From the NCBI GenBank assembly GCA_949289215.1, contig CASENC010000049.1, positions 62,001 to 126,000 on the forward strand: DNA of 64,000 nucleotides, written 5' to 3'. Both the position numbers and the translations under genes were made by a program. This document shows positions 27,768 to 36,634 of the stretch, in pieces. How positions within the stretch are numbered: the stretch's first letter is position 1; the number at the start of each line of letters is the position of its first letter. Below the pieces are notes generated by a model. It did no database searches. It saw only the letters and a list, made by a program, of their open reading frames with translations, and was not told the origin of the DNA. The stretch comes from an uncultured Bacteroidales bacterium (GTDB taxonomy: Bacteria; Bacteroidota; Bacteroidia; Bacteroidales; Muribaculaceae).

Positions 27768-28907
27768 ATGAAGATAGTTGCAGCTTTTGATTCGTTCAAG
27801 GGGTCGGCGGGTGCCGATGAGGTTGGCGAAGCCGTTGCCTGTGCTTTTCGTGCGGTGTTGCCCGGTTGCGAGGTGGTGAATGTGCCGGTAGCCGACGGTG
27901 GTGAGGGCACGGTAGAGGCTGTTGCGCGCATGGCAAGGGGCGGCGTGCGCCGGGTGGAGTGTGCAACCTTCGACCCGCTGATGCGTCCCATAAAGGCCGG
28001 TTATGTAATTCTTGATGATGGAAATACGGCAGCAATAGAACTTGCCGCAGCTTCGGGTTTGCCATTGGTGGAGCCGCAGTTGAGGAACCCACTTAAAACC
28101 ACTACTTTCGGTACGGGAGTTTTGATAAAAGATGCCGTTGACCGCGGTTGCCGCCGTTTTATAATCGGGCTTGGCGGCAGTGCCACCAATGATGGCGGTA
28201 TGGGGCTGCTTGCGGCACTGGGGTATCGGTTTATTAATTGCAATGGCTGTGAATTGGCTCCGATAGGTGAGAGCCTGCCACAAGTCGCGGCAATAGATGC
28301 CGGTGAAATCGACCCTTGTCTTGCGCAATGCCGGTTCACTGCGGCCTGTGATGTCGATAATCCGTTGACCGGGGCAATGGGTGCTGCGCGTATTTTTGCG
28401 CCCCAAAAGGGTGCCGACGGACAGTCGGTGGAGTACCTCGACCGCGGGCTTGCCACGTATGCCGATGCCATCAAGCGGTATTGCGGGAAAGAGATAACCG
28501 CATTGCAAGGAGCCGGAGCCGCCGGTGGGGTCGGTGGAGGTGTTGCGGCATTACTCGATGCCGAATTGAAACCCGGTAGCGAGATTATACTCGACCTTGC
28601 CGGTTTTGACGATATTATAACCGGTGCCGATTATGTTATCACCGGCGAGGGGCGGATAGATGCGCAGAGCCTTATGGGCAAGGTGGTGGGTGCTGTGTCG
28701 CGCCGTGCTGCCCGTGCAGGTGTGCCGGTTATAGGCATTGCCGGGTGTGTGGATTGCCGGGGTGTTGATGACAGCCGGTTTGCCGCATTGTTATCGATAC
28801 AGCAGTCGCCTGTGAGCCTTGAATATGCCATGAAGAAAGATGTCACGCTGCGCAATGTGCGGTTTACCGTGGAGCAAGTGGCAAAATTGATTAAAAGCCG
28901 CCTGTGA
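27768..28907 (+). CDS. Glycerate kinase (GK-I family)
   Basis: This 379-residue enzyme phosphorylates glycerate. It opens MKIVAAFDSFKGSAGADEVG, the classic N-terminus of the GlxK/GarK group, and continues with VPVADGGEGTVEA, GLGGSATNDGGMGLLAALGY, and the C-terminal YVITGEGRIDAQSLMGKVV. Length matches the family. In gut Bacteroidales it feeds glycerate into glycolysis. The 3' end overlaps the convergent metallophosphoesterase gene by 17 bp, so neither has room for a separate terminator. Confidence 0.93.
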   Translation: MKIVAAFDSFKGSAGADEVGEAVACAFRAVLPGCEVVNVPVADGGEGTVEAVARMARGGVRRVECATFDPLMRPIKAGYVILDDGNTAAIELAAASGLPLVEPQLRNPLKTTTFGTGVLIKDAVDRGCRRFIIGLGGSATNDGGMGLLAALGYRFINCNGCELAPIGESLPQVAAIDAGEIDPCLAQCRFTAACDVDNPLTGAMGAARIFAPQKGADGQSVEYLDRGLATYADAIKRYCGKEITALQGAGAAGGVGGGVAALLDAELKPGSEIILDLAGFDDIITGADYVITGEGRIDAQSLMGKVVGAVSRRAARAGVPVIGIAGCVDCRGVDDSRFAALLSIQQSPVSLEYAMKKDVTLRNVRFTVEQVAKLIKSRL

Positions 28908-30114
28908 CCGACCGTGATATTTCGGCATAATCCATGAGCGAATCGTTTTCTACAGCATATGAGCGGAATTTCATCATGGAGCCGTCGTAATCGACGGTGT
29001 GGTACATAGGTGTGTTGCCGATTACTTTAAATCCGGGACTTTCGGGACGTGCGGTATATGCCTTGGGCGACATATATGATACTATATACACAGGGTGGTC
29101 GCCACGGGTGCCTGTGTTGCGCATATATCCGTGCTCATGCCCTTGCAGCACCAGGTGCACGCCGTATTTTTCAAGCAGCGGCACGAATGTGTTGCGTATC
29201 GACAAGTTGTTACGGCTCTTTCTCACCGAATAAGCAGGGTGGTGGTACATAACTACTTTCCACTTGTCGCCAGCTTCTTTCAGACATTCGCGCAGCCAAC
29301 TGTAACGTGCGGCGAGAGTAACACAGTCGTTAATGCCGTGTGTATCGACTACCATTATACGCAGGTCGGGCAGGTCGATGTAATAACTTATACCCATAGC
29401 AGTTTCTGCTCCGTTCCCGGGATACACGAATGTGTGTCGCCAACGCGGGTCGATGCTTGGGTATAGCGATTTCAGGTAATCATGATTGCCGGTGGCTGTG
29501 ATTAACGGCATTGAAGTGAGTATGGAATCGGCTGTCGAGTAGAAATAGTTCCAATAAGCATCGATGGGTCGTTCAACAAGGTCGCCCGCGCAAGCCCAAA
29601 AATCGGCATCGGGGAATTTCCGGTATAGCTTGGCAAACCATTCTCCCGAGGGTCCGTCGAAATTGTCTTGCACATCACCGAAGAATATGAATTGCCGACG
29701 TGGCAGGTCGGCTTGCGGCATTGTAAACGAATATGTCGCCGACCGTTTCCCTGCTGTGGATACGCTGTAGCTGTATTCCTTGCCTGCTTGCAGGCTGTCG
29801 AGGCTCACCCGGTAGAAGGCATCGCGTCCGCCGCGGCTTTCCACCACGGTGCCGGTGGCTTGCAGTGTCACGGAATCACCGTCTGCGGTAAGCGTCAGGA
29901 ACGACGGTTCTAATGTGTCGCCGCAACGCCACGACACGGTGCGCTGTGACATGAATTGTTCACCCGGCGTCAGGATGATGCGGTCGGGGGCTTCGGCCGC
30001 AGTGTAAGGCTCTTCGGGAATATTGTTGAACCAAGCGTTCCAACGGCTTTTCACAAACAGTGATATGGCGGCCACTATTATAATAGCGCAAATTATCTTG
30101 ATATATCGTTTCAT
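28891..30114 (-). CDS. Membrane-anchored metallophosphoesterase, purple-acid-phosphatase-like
   Basis: This 407-residue protein has an N-terminal membrane segment (YIKIICAIIIVAAISLFVKS). A fibronectin-like N-domain follows (QTVSWR-like strand, EYSYSVSTAGKRSATY), then a calcineurin-type catalytic domain: FFGDVQDN, WACAGDLVERP, ITATGNHDYL, VVMYHHPAY and LQGHEHGYMR. These supply the usual Asp, Asn and His metal ligands. It is probably a periplasmic phosphatase or phosphodiesterase; the substrate is unknown. It is divergent from the fucosidase gene. Confidence 0.87.
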   Translation of the reverse strand: MKRYIKIICAIIIVAAISLFVKSRWNAWFNNIPEEPYTAAEAPDRIILTPGEQFMSQRTVSWRCGDTLEPSFLTLTADGDSVTLQATGTVVESRGGRDAFYRVSLDSLQAGKEYSYSVSTAGKRSATYSFTMPQADLPRRQFIFFGDVQDNFDGPSGEWFAKLYRKFPDADFWACAGDLVERPIDAYWNYFYSTADSILTSMPLITATGNHDYLKSLYPSIDPRWRHTFVYPGNGAETAMGISYYIDLPDLRIMVVDTHGINDCVTLAARYSWLRECLKEAGDKWKVVMYHHPAYSVRKSRNNLSIRNTFVPLLEKYGVHLVLQGHEHGYMRNTGTRGDHPVYIVSYMSPKAYTARPESPGFKVIGNTPMYHTVDYDGSMMKFRSYAVENDSLMDYAEISRSVTGGF

Positions 30115-30254
30115 CGTGTGCTTTTATTTTGCTTGCAAAAATGGTGAAAAAATATGTAGTAAGCAAAAAATAATGTTGCTTGTTCACACACGTATTCCCT
30201 CGGCACGTCGATTCGCAATTGTGGTAACCGTAGTGTAAAAATCGCTTTGGCAAT

Positions 30255-30286
30255 TTTGGCAGTACTTTAATCTTTCGCTATATTTG
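30255..30286 (+). promoter_or_regulatory. Promoter of the alpha-fucosidase gene
   Basis: TTTG (30255-30258), a 20-bp spacer and TATATTTG (30279-30286), 30 bp before the ATG, match the consensus fully. Confidence 0.8.
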
Positions 30287-30316
30287 TACAACATAAAACC
30301 ATTAATATAACCTTAT

Positions 30317-31633
30317 ATGATAAACCATCGTTTTTGTAAAGCTGTAATTGCCGCTGCGTTACTGTTGTCGGGCGGAGGACTTGCAGCACAGGAAATAGGG
30401 AAATATGTTCCCGCCGAGGAGAACCTGAAAGCCCGTGAAGAGTTTCAAGACAACAAGTTCGGTATTTTCCTGCATTGGGGGTTGTACAGTATGCCGGGGC
30501 AAGGTGAGTGGTATATGAATACCGGCAATATCGACAGGTGCGAGTATGAAAAACTGGCTTCGGCTTTCTATCCGTCACGTTTCGATGCCGCCGAGTGGGT
30601 GTCGGCAATAAAAGCTTCGGGGGCAAAATACATATGTATCACGTCACGCCATCATGACGGTTTCTCGATGTTCGATACCGAGTATTCCGATTATAATATA
30701 GTAGATGCCACGCCATTCGGCCGTGACGTATTAAAGGAACTTGCCGACGAATGCCACCGCCAAGGCATAAAGTTGCATTTTTATTATTCTCACCTTGACT
30801 GGCGGCGCGATGATTATCCGCAAGGCAATACCGGGCGAGGCACGGGGCGGCCGGAAGGACATGGCGACTGGCCGAGCTATTACCGGTTTATGAACAACCA
30901 GCTCACCGAGTTGCTTACCAATTATGGGGAAATAGGTGCGATATGGTTTGATGGATTTTGGGATCAACCAATCGACTTTGATTGGCAAAGCGACGAGCAA
31001 TATGCCCTTATCCACCGCCTGCAACCGGCGTGCCTTGTGGGAAACAACCATCACAGAGACCCTTATCCCGGTGAAGACATACAAATATTCGAGCGAGACA
31101 AGCCTGGCGAGAACACTGCCGGGTATTCGGGGCAGGATATAAGTACATTGCCGCTCGAAACGTGCCAAACGATGAATAATACATGGGGGTATAATATAAA
31201 AGACCAAAATTATAAATCTACCGAGGAACTTATACACTATCTTGTGGAAACGGCAGGTAACAATGGCAACTTGCTGCTTAACATTGGCCCGCAACCCAAT
31301 GGCGAACTGCCTGCCACAGCCGTGCAACGCCTCAAGGAAATGGGTGAATGGCTGGCTGTGTATGGCGAAACCATATATGGCACACGTGGCGGCGACATAG
31401 CCCCGCACTCGTGGGGCGTTTCTACACGCAAGGGAGACCGCTTGTTTATACATATTCTCGACCTTGCCGATGACGGGCTTTATTTGCCGCTCAAGGCAAA
31501 AGTGAAATCGGCCAGGGTGTTTGCCGATGGCGCACCTGTCGAATATAAACAAGAGAAAGACGGCGGGGTGTTGCTAAGGCTGCCGAAAGTTCCCGATGAA
31601 ACCGATTATGTAATTGAATTAACGTTGAAATAA
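30317..31633 (+). CDS. Secreted alpha-L-fucosidase, GH29
   Basis: This 438-residue exo-glycosidase releases L-fucose from host or dietary glycans. It has a signal peptide (AVIAAALLLSGGGLAAQ). The GH29 barrel follows with FGIFLHWGLYSMPGQGEWYM, YICITSRHHDGFSMFD and, at about residue 212, AIWFDGFWDQ, whose Asp is the expected nucleophile. NGNLLLNIGPQPNGELP and a short C-terminal beta domain close it. It heads a cluster that ends in cytoplasmic fucose catabolism, so this enzyme very likely supplies the substrate. The cutC gene begins 2 bp after the stop. Confidence 0.93.
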   Translation: MINHRFCKAVIAAALLLSGGGLAAQEIGKYVPAEENLKAREEFQDNKFGIFLHWGLYSMPGQGEWYMNTGNIDRCEYEKLASAFYPSRFDAAEWVSAIKASGAKYICITSRHHDGFSMFDTEYSDYNIVDATPFGRDVLKELADECHRQGIKLHFYYSHLDWRRDDYPQGNTGRGTGRPEGHGDWPSYYRFMNNQLTELLTNYGEIGAIWFDGFWDQPIDFDWQSDEQYALIHRLQPACLVGNNHHRDPYPGEDIQIFERDKPGENTAGYSGQDISTLPLETCQTMNNTWGYNIKDQNYKSTEELIHYLVETAGNNGNLLLNIGPQPNGELPATAVQRLKEMGEWLAVYGETIYGTRGGDIAPHSWGVSTRKGDRLFIHILDLADDGLYLPLKAKVKSARVFADGAPVEYKQEKDGGVLLRLPKVPDETDYVIELTLK

Positions 31634-31635
31634 TA

Positions 31636-32376
31636 ATGAGTTACCGGGTTATAGAAATTTGTGCCAATTCGGCTGAAAGTGCCGTCAAGGCGCAAGAAGG
31701 TGGTGCCGACCGTGTGGAACTGTGTGCAGGTATTCCCGAAGGTGGTACAACCCCTTCGTGCGGAGAAATAATGGCGGCGAAACGGTTGTTGAAGACGACA
31801 AGGCTGCACGTAATCATAAGGCCGCGTGGCGGAGACTTCCTTTATTCTCCACTTGAAGTTGAAGCTATGAAATGCGATATCAATATGGCTCGCTATTTGG
31901 GAGCCAAGGGTATTGTGGTGGGATGCCTCACTGCCGATGGCGATGTGGATGTGAATATGATAAAACAAGAATTGCTGCCTTTCGCAGGAGGAATGAGCAA
32001 GACTTTCCACCGAGCATTTGATATGTGCCGTGACCCGTTTGAGGCATTGGAGCAGATTATCGACATGGGCTTTGACCGTATTCTCACTTCGGGGCAGGCT
32101 GCCACTGCCGAGGAAGGCATACCGTTGATACGTCAATTGGTGGAACGTGCCGCAGGCCGCATAATCATAATGCCCGGATGTGGCGTAAATGCCTCGAATA
32201 TTGATAAGATTGCCGCCGAAACCGGCGCAACCGAGTTCCACCTTTCTGCTCGCAGCCGGGTGGAAAGCGGGATGCAGTATCGTAATCCGCGTGTGTCGAT
32301 GGGTGGAACCGTGCACATCGACGAATACAGCCGCCTTGTTACCGATCCGGCCAAGGTGCGCGAGGTGCTTGGGTAA
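31636..32376 (+). CDS. cutC: CutC-family TIM-barrel protein
   Basis: This 246-residue protein has the CutC signature: IEICANSAESAVKAQEGGAD, RVELCAGIPEGGTTPS, VIIRPRGGDF, FHRAFDMCRDP, RILTSGQAATAEEG and the C-terminal EFHLSARSR. CutC was linked to copper tolerance, but its enzymatic role is unsettled. It is translationally close to the GH29 gene (2-bp gap). In Bacteroidetes cutC often travels with glycosidases, which suggests a carbohydrate role; that is inference. Confidence 0.9.
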   Translation: MSYRVIEICANSAESAVKAQEGGADRVELCAGIPEGGTTPSCGEIMAAKRLLKTTRLHVIIRPRGGDFLYSPLEVEAMKCDINMARYLGAKGIVVGCLTADGDVDVNMIKQELLPFAGGMSKTFHRAFDMCRDPFEALEQIIDMGFDRILTSGQAATAEEGIPLIRQLVERAAGRIIIMPGCGVNASNIDKIAAETGATEFHLSARSRVESGMQYRNPRVSMGGTVHIDEYSRLVTDPAKVREVLG

Positions 32377-32422
32377 CGGTTTGTTACCCGTGGCTACTAT
32401 GTTGCAAAACATATATTTTTTC

Positions 32423-32453
32423 TTGTGCGTCAAGGGCAAAATATGTTACTTTG
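32423..32453 (+). promoter_or_regulatory. Promoter of the fucose catabolic operon
   Basis: TTG (32423-32425), a 20-bp spacer and TTACTTTG (32446-32453; one mismatch to TAnnTTTG) lie shortly after cutC. Transcription from about 32460 would give fucI a leader of about 245 nt. Confidence 0.55.
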
Positions 32454-32459
32454 TGTGAG

Positions 32460-32705
32460 TTTTTTAGCGAGCGAACCGGTTTCGCGTTCCATTCACGCGC
32501 GTGAGTGGACTGTTCGTGCCAAGGTTGCTCCTGCCTGCTGCATCGCAAGGAAAGAGTATAGTGTCCGCAAGATTGAAAATTTTGCCATGCTGCTCAGGCA
32601 TGGTTGCGCGTGTGCGTATTATGGAATACAGGTCGGATATTCAGTGAGACATACAGAACATAAACAACTAAAATAACATACTTCTTTAAAACAGAGATAG
32701 AAACT
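32460..32705 (+). promoter_or_regulatory. Long leader of fucI with two dyad elements
   Basis: This stretch has no convincing gene. It contains the near-perfect 22-bp palindrome TCCATTCACGCGCGTGAGTGGA in two halves (32488-32498 and 32499-32509) and a CCATGC/GCATGG hairpin (32585-32590 and 32598-32603). The first may be a repressor site, the second an RNA hairpin. No known riboswitch class was recognised. Confidence 0.45.
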
Positions 32706-34478
32706 ATGAACAAGTATCCTAAAATTGGCATTCGCCCGACCATTGATGGCCGCCAGGGCGGTGTTCGTGAAAGTCTTGAAGAAAAGACTATGAACTTGGC
32801 CAAGGCTGTGGCCGAGCTTATCTCAAGCAACGTTAAATACAGCGACGGCGCACCTGTGGAATGTGTCATTGCCGATGGTACCATAGGCCGTGTGGCCGAA
32901 ACTGCCGCTTGTGCCGAGAAATTCGAGCGTGAAGGCGTGGGTGCAACCATCACCGTCACTTCTTGCTGGTGCTACGGTTCGGAAACCATGGATATGAATC
33001 CTTATTGGCCGAAAGCCGTTTGGGGCTTTAATGGTACTGAACGCCCGGGAGCAGTGTATCTGGCTGCCGTGTTGGCAGGCCATGCTCAAAAAGGTTTGCC
33101 CGCATTCGGCATTTATGGCCGCGATGTGCAGGACTTGGACGATAATACAATCCCGGCCGACGTTGCCGAAAAAATATTGCGCTGGGCACGTGCAGCCGTT
33201 GCCGTTGCTCAAATGCGCGGGCAAAGCTATCTTTCGATAGGCAGCCAGTGCATGGGTATCGCCGGCAGTATCGTAAGCCACGATTTCTTCCAGGAATACC
33301 TTGGAATGCGTAACGAAAGCGTTGACGAGACCGAAATTTTGCGCCGCATGGACGAGGGTATTTACGACCATGAGGAATATGAGAAAGCAATGGCTTGGGT
33401 TGAAAAGTATTGCAAGCCCAATGAAGGCTGGGACAAGAACCGCCCCGAACGCCAAAAGACCCGCGAGCAGAAAGAGGCCGACTGGGAATTTGTGGTAAAG
33501 ATGACGCTTATCGTTCGCGACTTGATGCGCGGCAACCCCAAATTGCGCGAGATGGGCTTCAAGGAAGAGGCATTGGGTCATAACGCCATTGTCGCCGGTT
33601 TCCAAGGCCAACGTCAATGGACCGACTGGAAGCCTAATGGCGACTTCACCGAAGCCTTGATGTGCAGCACATTTGACTGGAACGGTATCCGTAAGGCATT
33701 TGTGCTTGCTACCGAAAATGATACTTGCAATGCCGTGGCCATGTTGTTTGGCAACTTGTTGACAGGTTGCGGACAAATGTTCAGCGACGTGCGCACTTAT
33801 TGGAGTCCCGAGGCTGTTAAGCGCGTGACAGGCAGGGAATTGACAGGACTTGCTGCCGGCGGTATGATACACCTTATCAATTCTGGTGCAACCACGCTCG
33901 ACGCTACCGGTGAAAGTGTGAATGCCAACGGTGAACATTGCATGAAGCCGTGTTGGGAAATGACCGAAAAGGATGCCGAGGCTTGCCTGAAGGCTACCAA
34001 CTGGTTGCCTGCCGACCGTGACTACTTCCGCGGCGGTGGTTTCTCAAGCAACTTCTTGTCGCGTGGCGGTATGCCTGTTACCATGTCGCGCTTGAACCTC
34101 ATAAAGGGCCTTGGTCCTGTATTGCAGATTGCCGAAGGTTGGACTGCTGATGTTGATCCTGAGATATTTGAAGTATTGAACAAACGTACCGACCCGACTT
34201 GGCCTACTACTTGGTTTGTACCTCGCTTGTGCGACAAACCGGCGTTCAAGGATGTTTATTCGGTTATGAACAACTGGGGCGCCAACCACGGTGCCATCAG
34301 CTACGGACACATCGGTGCCGACCTCATCACATTGGCTTCGATGTTGCGCATACCGGTTTGTATGCACAATGTTGACGATGACAAGATATTCCGTCCGGCT
34401 GCATGGAACGCATTCGGCATGGACAAAGAAGGTGCCGACTACCGTGCTTGCATGAATTACGGCCCTATATATAAATAA
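32706..34478 (+). CDS. fucI: L-fucose isomerase
   Basis: This 590-residue Mn-dependent isomerase converts L-fucose to L-fuculose. The N-terminus [20 protein letters not shown], the middle segment [17 protein letters not shown], and the C-terminal [20 protein letters not shown] and [20 protein letters not shown] are those of FucI. Length matches the family. It is first in the fucI-fucA-kinase-fucP operon and has its own promoter. A hairpin in the gap to fucA may trim or attenuate the message. Confidence 0.97.
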   Translation: MNKYPKIGIRPTIDGRQGGVRESLEEKTMNLAKAVAELISSNVKYSDGAPVECVIADGTIGRVAETAACAEKFEREGVGATITVTSCWCYGSETMDMNPYWPKAVWGFNGTERPGAVYLAAVLAGHAQKGLPAFGIYGRDVQDLDDNTIPADVAEKILRWARAAVAVAQMRGQSYLSIGSQCMGIAGSIVSHDFFQEYLGMRNESVDETEILRRMDEGIYDHEEYEKAMAWVEKYCKPNEGWDKNRPERQKTREQKEADWEFVVKMTLIVRDLMRGNPKLREMGFKEEALGHNAIVAGFQGQRQWTDWKPNGDFTEALMCSTFDWNGIRKAFVLATENDTCNAVAMLFGNLLTGCGQMFSDVRTYWSPEAVKRVTGRELTGLAAGGMIHLINSGATTLDATGESVNANGEHCMKPCWEMTEKDAEACLKATNWLPADRDYFRGGGFSSNFLSRGGMPVTMSRLNLIKGLGPVLQIAEGWTADVDPEIFEVLNKRTDPTWPTTWFVPRLCDKPAFKDVYSVMNNWGANHGAISYGHIGADLITLASMLRIPVCMHNVDDDKIFRPAAWNAFGMDKEGADYRACMNYGPIYK

Positions 34479-34506
34479 TCTAAGTTAAATCGTTTTTTAA
34501 TAAAAA

Positions 34507-34547
34507 GGGAAGAGGGTGAAGCGATTGGTGACTCACCCTCCTTTCCC
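34507..34547 (+). terminator. Hairpin between fucI and fucA (attenuator or processing site)
   Basis: GGGAA-GAGGGTGA (34507-34519) pairs with TCACCCTC-(ct)-TTCCC (34533-34547), with a small bulge and a 13-nt loop. It is followed only by GTTTC, so full termination is unlikely. A role in setting the level of fucI against downstream genes is an inference. Confidence 0.5.
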
Positions 34548-34584
34548 GTTTCATAAGCCTTAACCAAAAAAAACTATATCAGAC

Positions 34585-35223
34585 ATGATTACCAATCTTG
34601 AAATAGACGAATTTGTAAGACAAGCCCATCGTGTGGGCGATGCAGGTCTCACCATTTGCAGCAGCGGCAATTTGTCGTGGCGCATAGGCGAAGAAGTATT
34701 GATTTCGGGTACAGGTTCCTGGGTACCCAACTTGCAGAAAGAGAAAGTGGCAATTTGCAACCTTGCAACAGGGCAAAGCGTGAATGGCGTGAAGCCGTCG
34801 ATGGAACACGTGTTCCACCTGGGTGTGTTGCGCGAACGCCCCGACATGAATGTGGTGTTGCACTTCCAGTCGCCCTATGCAACGGCAATAGCCTGCATGA
34901 AGGAACAACCTGCCAACTTTAACGTGACGGCTGAAATACCGTGCCACGTGGGTCGTGAAATACCCATCATTCCTTATTACCGGCCCGGTTCGCCCGAACT
35001 TGCCGAAGCTGTCATGAATGCGTTGAAGGAACATAACTCGGCATTGATGCTCAAGCATGGGCAAGTGGTGTGCGGAAAAGATTTCGACGAGGCATTCGAG
35101 CGTGCCATGTTCTTTGAAATGGCTTGCCGCATAATCATTCAATCGGGTTTCAATTACAATGTATTCACTCCCGAAGAGATTGCCGACCTTGATACTTACA
35201 TCTTGGGTAAAGTAACCAAGTAA
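34585..35223 (+). CDS. fucA: L-fuculose-1-phosphate aldolase (class II aldolase)
   Basis: This 212-residue zinc aldolase splits L-fuculose-1-phosphate into dihydroxyacetone phosphate and L-lactaldehyde. It shows CSSGNLSWR near residue 25, PSMEHVFH with the expected acid/base Glu74, VVLHFQSPYATA at 90-100, and LMLKHGQVVCGKDFDEAF. The HxH zinc pair of the E. coli enzyme reads H93-F-Q95 here, so one ligand appears changed to Gln, while the later His (KHGQ) is kept. It lies between fucI and the kinase, which supports the assignment. Confidence 0.92.
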   Translation: MITNLEIDEFVRQAHRVGDAGLTICSSGNLSWRIGEEVLISGTGSWVPNLQKEKVAICNLATGQSVNGVKPSMEHVFHLGVLRERPDMNVVLHFQSPYATAIACMKEQPANFNVTAEIPCHVGREIPIIPYYRPGSPELAEAVMNALKEHNSALMLKHGQVVCGKDFDEAFERAMFFEMACRIIIQSGFNYNVFTPEEIADLDTYILGKVTK

Positions 35224-35240
35224 TTACCTGCACCCACAGC

Positions 35241-36599
35241 ATGAAAGAAGTTTATATCGCAGTTGACTATGGCGGGGGGAGCGGCCGCGTGATTGCTGGC
35301 TCTTTCAGCCATGGTCAATTGGAATTGGAGACTATCAGCCGGTTTGGCAACAGGCAGGTGAGAATGGGCGGACACACCTATTGGGATTTCTTGTCGCTGT
35401 TCCAAGACATGAAAGAAGGGTTGCGCATGGCCGTCCGCAAAGGGTACCGCATCAAAAGCATAGGTATCGACACCTGGGGTGTGGATTTCGGCCTGATTGA
35501 CAGCCGTGGCAATTTGCTCGGCAATCCCATATGTTATCGCGACCAATTCACCAACGGGTTGCCCGAAGAACTGTTTGGCGGCGACAAGGCTGCCGCACAT
35601 TATGCCGAGGCAGGCATTCAGATAATGCCTATCAACACCATATACCAATTGTATGGCTTGAAAAAAGAGGGCGATGTGAGGCTTGAAGTTGCCGACAAAC
35701 TGTTGTTCACCCCCGACTTATTCAGCTTTTTCCTTACCGGCGTGGCAAATAATGAGTATAGCATTGCATCTACGTCGGAATTGCTCGATGCCCGCAGCCG
35801 CACTTGGAACCGCAAGTTGATCGACGAACTCGGGTTGCCTCAGCATCTTTTCGGTGAGATAGTGATGCCCGGCAGTCGCCGCGGCACATTGAGACCTGAG
35901 ATTGCAGCCGAGATAGGACTTGATTATCCGGTAGAAGTGATTGCCGTCGGCTCGCACGACACGGCAAGTGCCATCAAGGCTCTGCCGCCCGTTTCGCGTC
36001 GGGGTGCGTGCCGCGCATTCCTGAGTTCGGGTACATGGTCGTTGTTGGGTATAGAACTTGACGAGCCTATTCTTACCGAGGAAGCTCGTCTTGCCGATTT
36101 TACCAACGAAGGTGGTGTGGGCGGCAAAATATGTTTCATGCAGAACATTACCGGCCTGTGGATATTGCAACGCCTGCGTGCACAATGGGAGGAAGAAGGG
36201 CGTGAAACCGATTACGGTGTGCTTATTGCCGAAGCCGAGAAGTCGCATATCGAGTCGGTTATCAACGTCGATGCACCTGAATTCCAAAATCCCGACGGCA
36301 TGGAAGAGACCATAGCCGAGCATTGCCGCATGACGGGGCAACAAGTGCCTGAGACGCAAGGCGAATATATGCTGTGCATAGCCCGAGGGCTTGCCGACCG
36401 CTATCGCCGCGGCATAGAGGGGCTGAACCGCCTCATCGGCCGACCGGTTGAAGAACTGTGTATAATAGGCGGTGGGAACCAGAATCGTCTGCTTAACCGC
36501 CTGACCGAGGAAGCCATCGGCATTCCGGTGGTGAGTGGACCTGTCGAGGCTACTGCAATCGGTAACATAATGGTTCAGGCCGAGGCTTTTGGAAACTAA
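35241..36599 (+). CDS. FGGY-family sugar kinase, probably L-fuculokinase
   Basis: This 452-residue kinase has the FGGY N-terminal phosphate loop DYGGGSGRVIAGSF and the motifs SIGIDTWGVDFGLID, ICYRDQ, VAVGSHDTASAI, FLSSGTWSLLGIEL and, near the C-terminus, LCIIGGGNQNRLLNRLTEEA. The sequence type is close to rhamnulokinase (RhaB), but it lies between fucA and fucP, 17 bp after fucA. Its job is therefore probably to make L-fuculose-1-phosphate. Which sugar it prefers cannot be read from the motifs. Confidence 0.88.
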   Translation: MKEVYIAVDYGGGSGRVIAGSFSHGQLELETISRFGNRQVRMGGHTYWDFLSLFQDMKEGLRMAVRKGYRIKSIGIDTWGVDFGLIDSRGNLLGNPICYRDQFTNGLPEELFGGDKAAAHYAEAGIQIMPINTIYQLYGLKKEGDVRLEVADKLLFTPDLFSFFLTGVANNEYSIASTSELLDARSRTWNRKLIDELGLPQHLFGEIVMPGSRRGTLRPEIAAEIGLDYPVEVIAVGSHDTASAIKALPPVSRRGACRAFLSSGTWSLLGIELDEPILTEEARLADFTNEGGVGGKICFMQNITGLWILQRLRAQWEEEGRETDYGVLIAEAEKSHIESVINVDAPEFQNPDGMEETIAEHCRMTGQQVPETQGEYMLCIARGLADRYRRGIEGLNRLIGRPVEELCIIGGGNQNRLLNRLTEEAIGIPVVSGPVEATAIGNIMVQAEAFGN

Positions 36600-36634
36600 T
36601 GAAACTTAACATGAATAACTTTACATAAACCTAA

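Noticed and set aside
27681-28508. A 275-codon minus-strand frame over the glycerate kinase gene.
   Set aside because: The kinase frame has clear family motifs; the antisense frame shows none.
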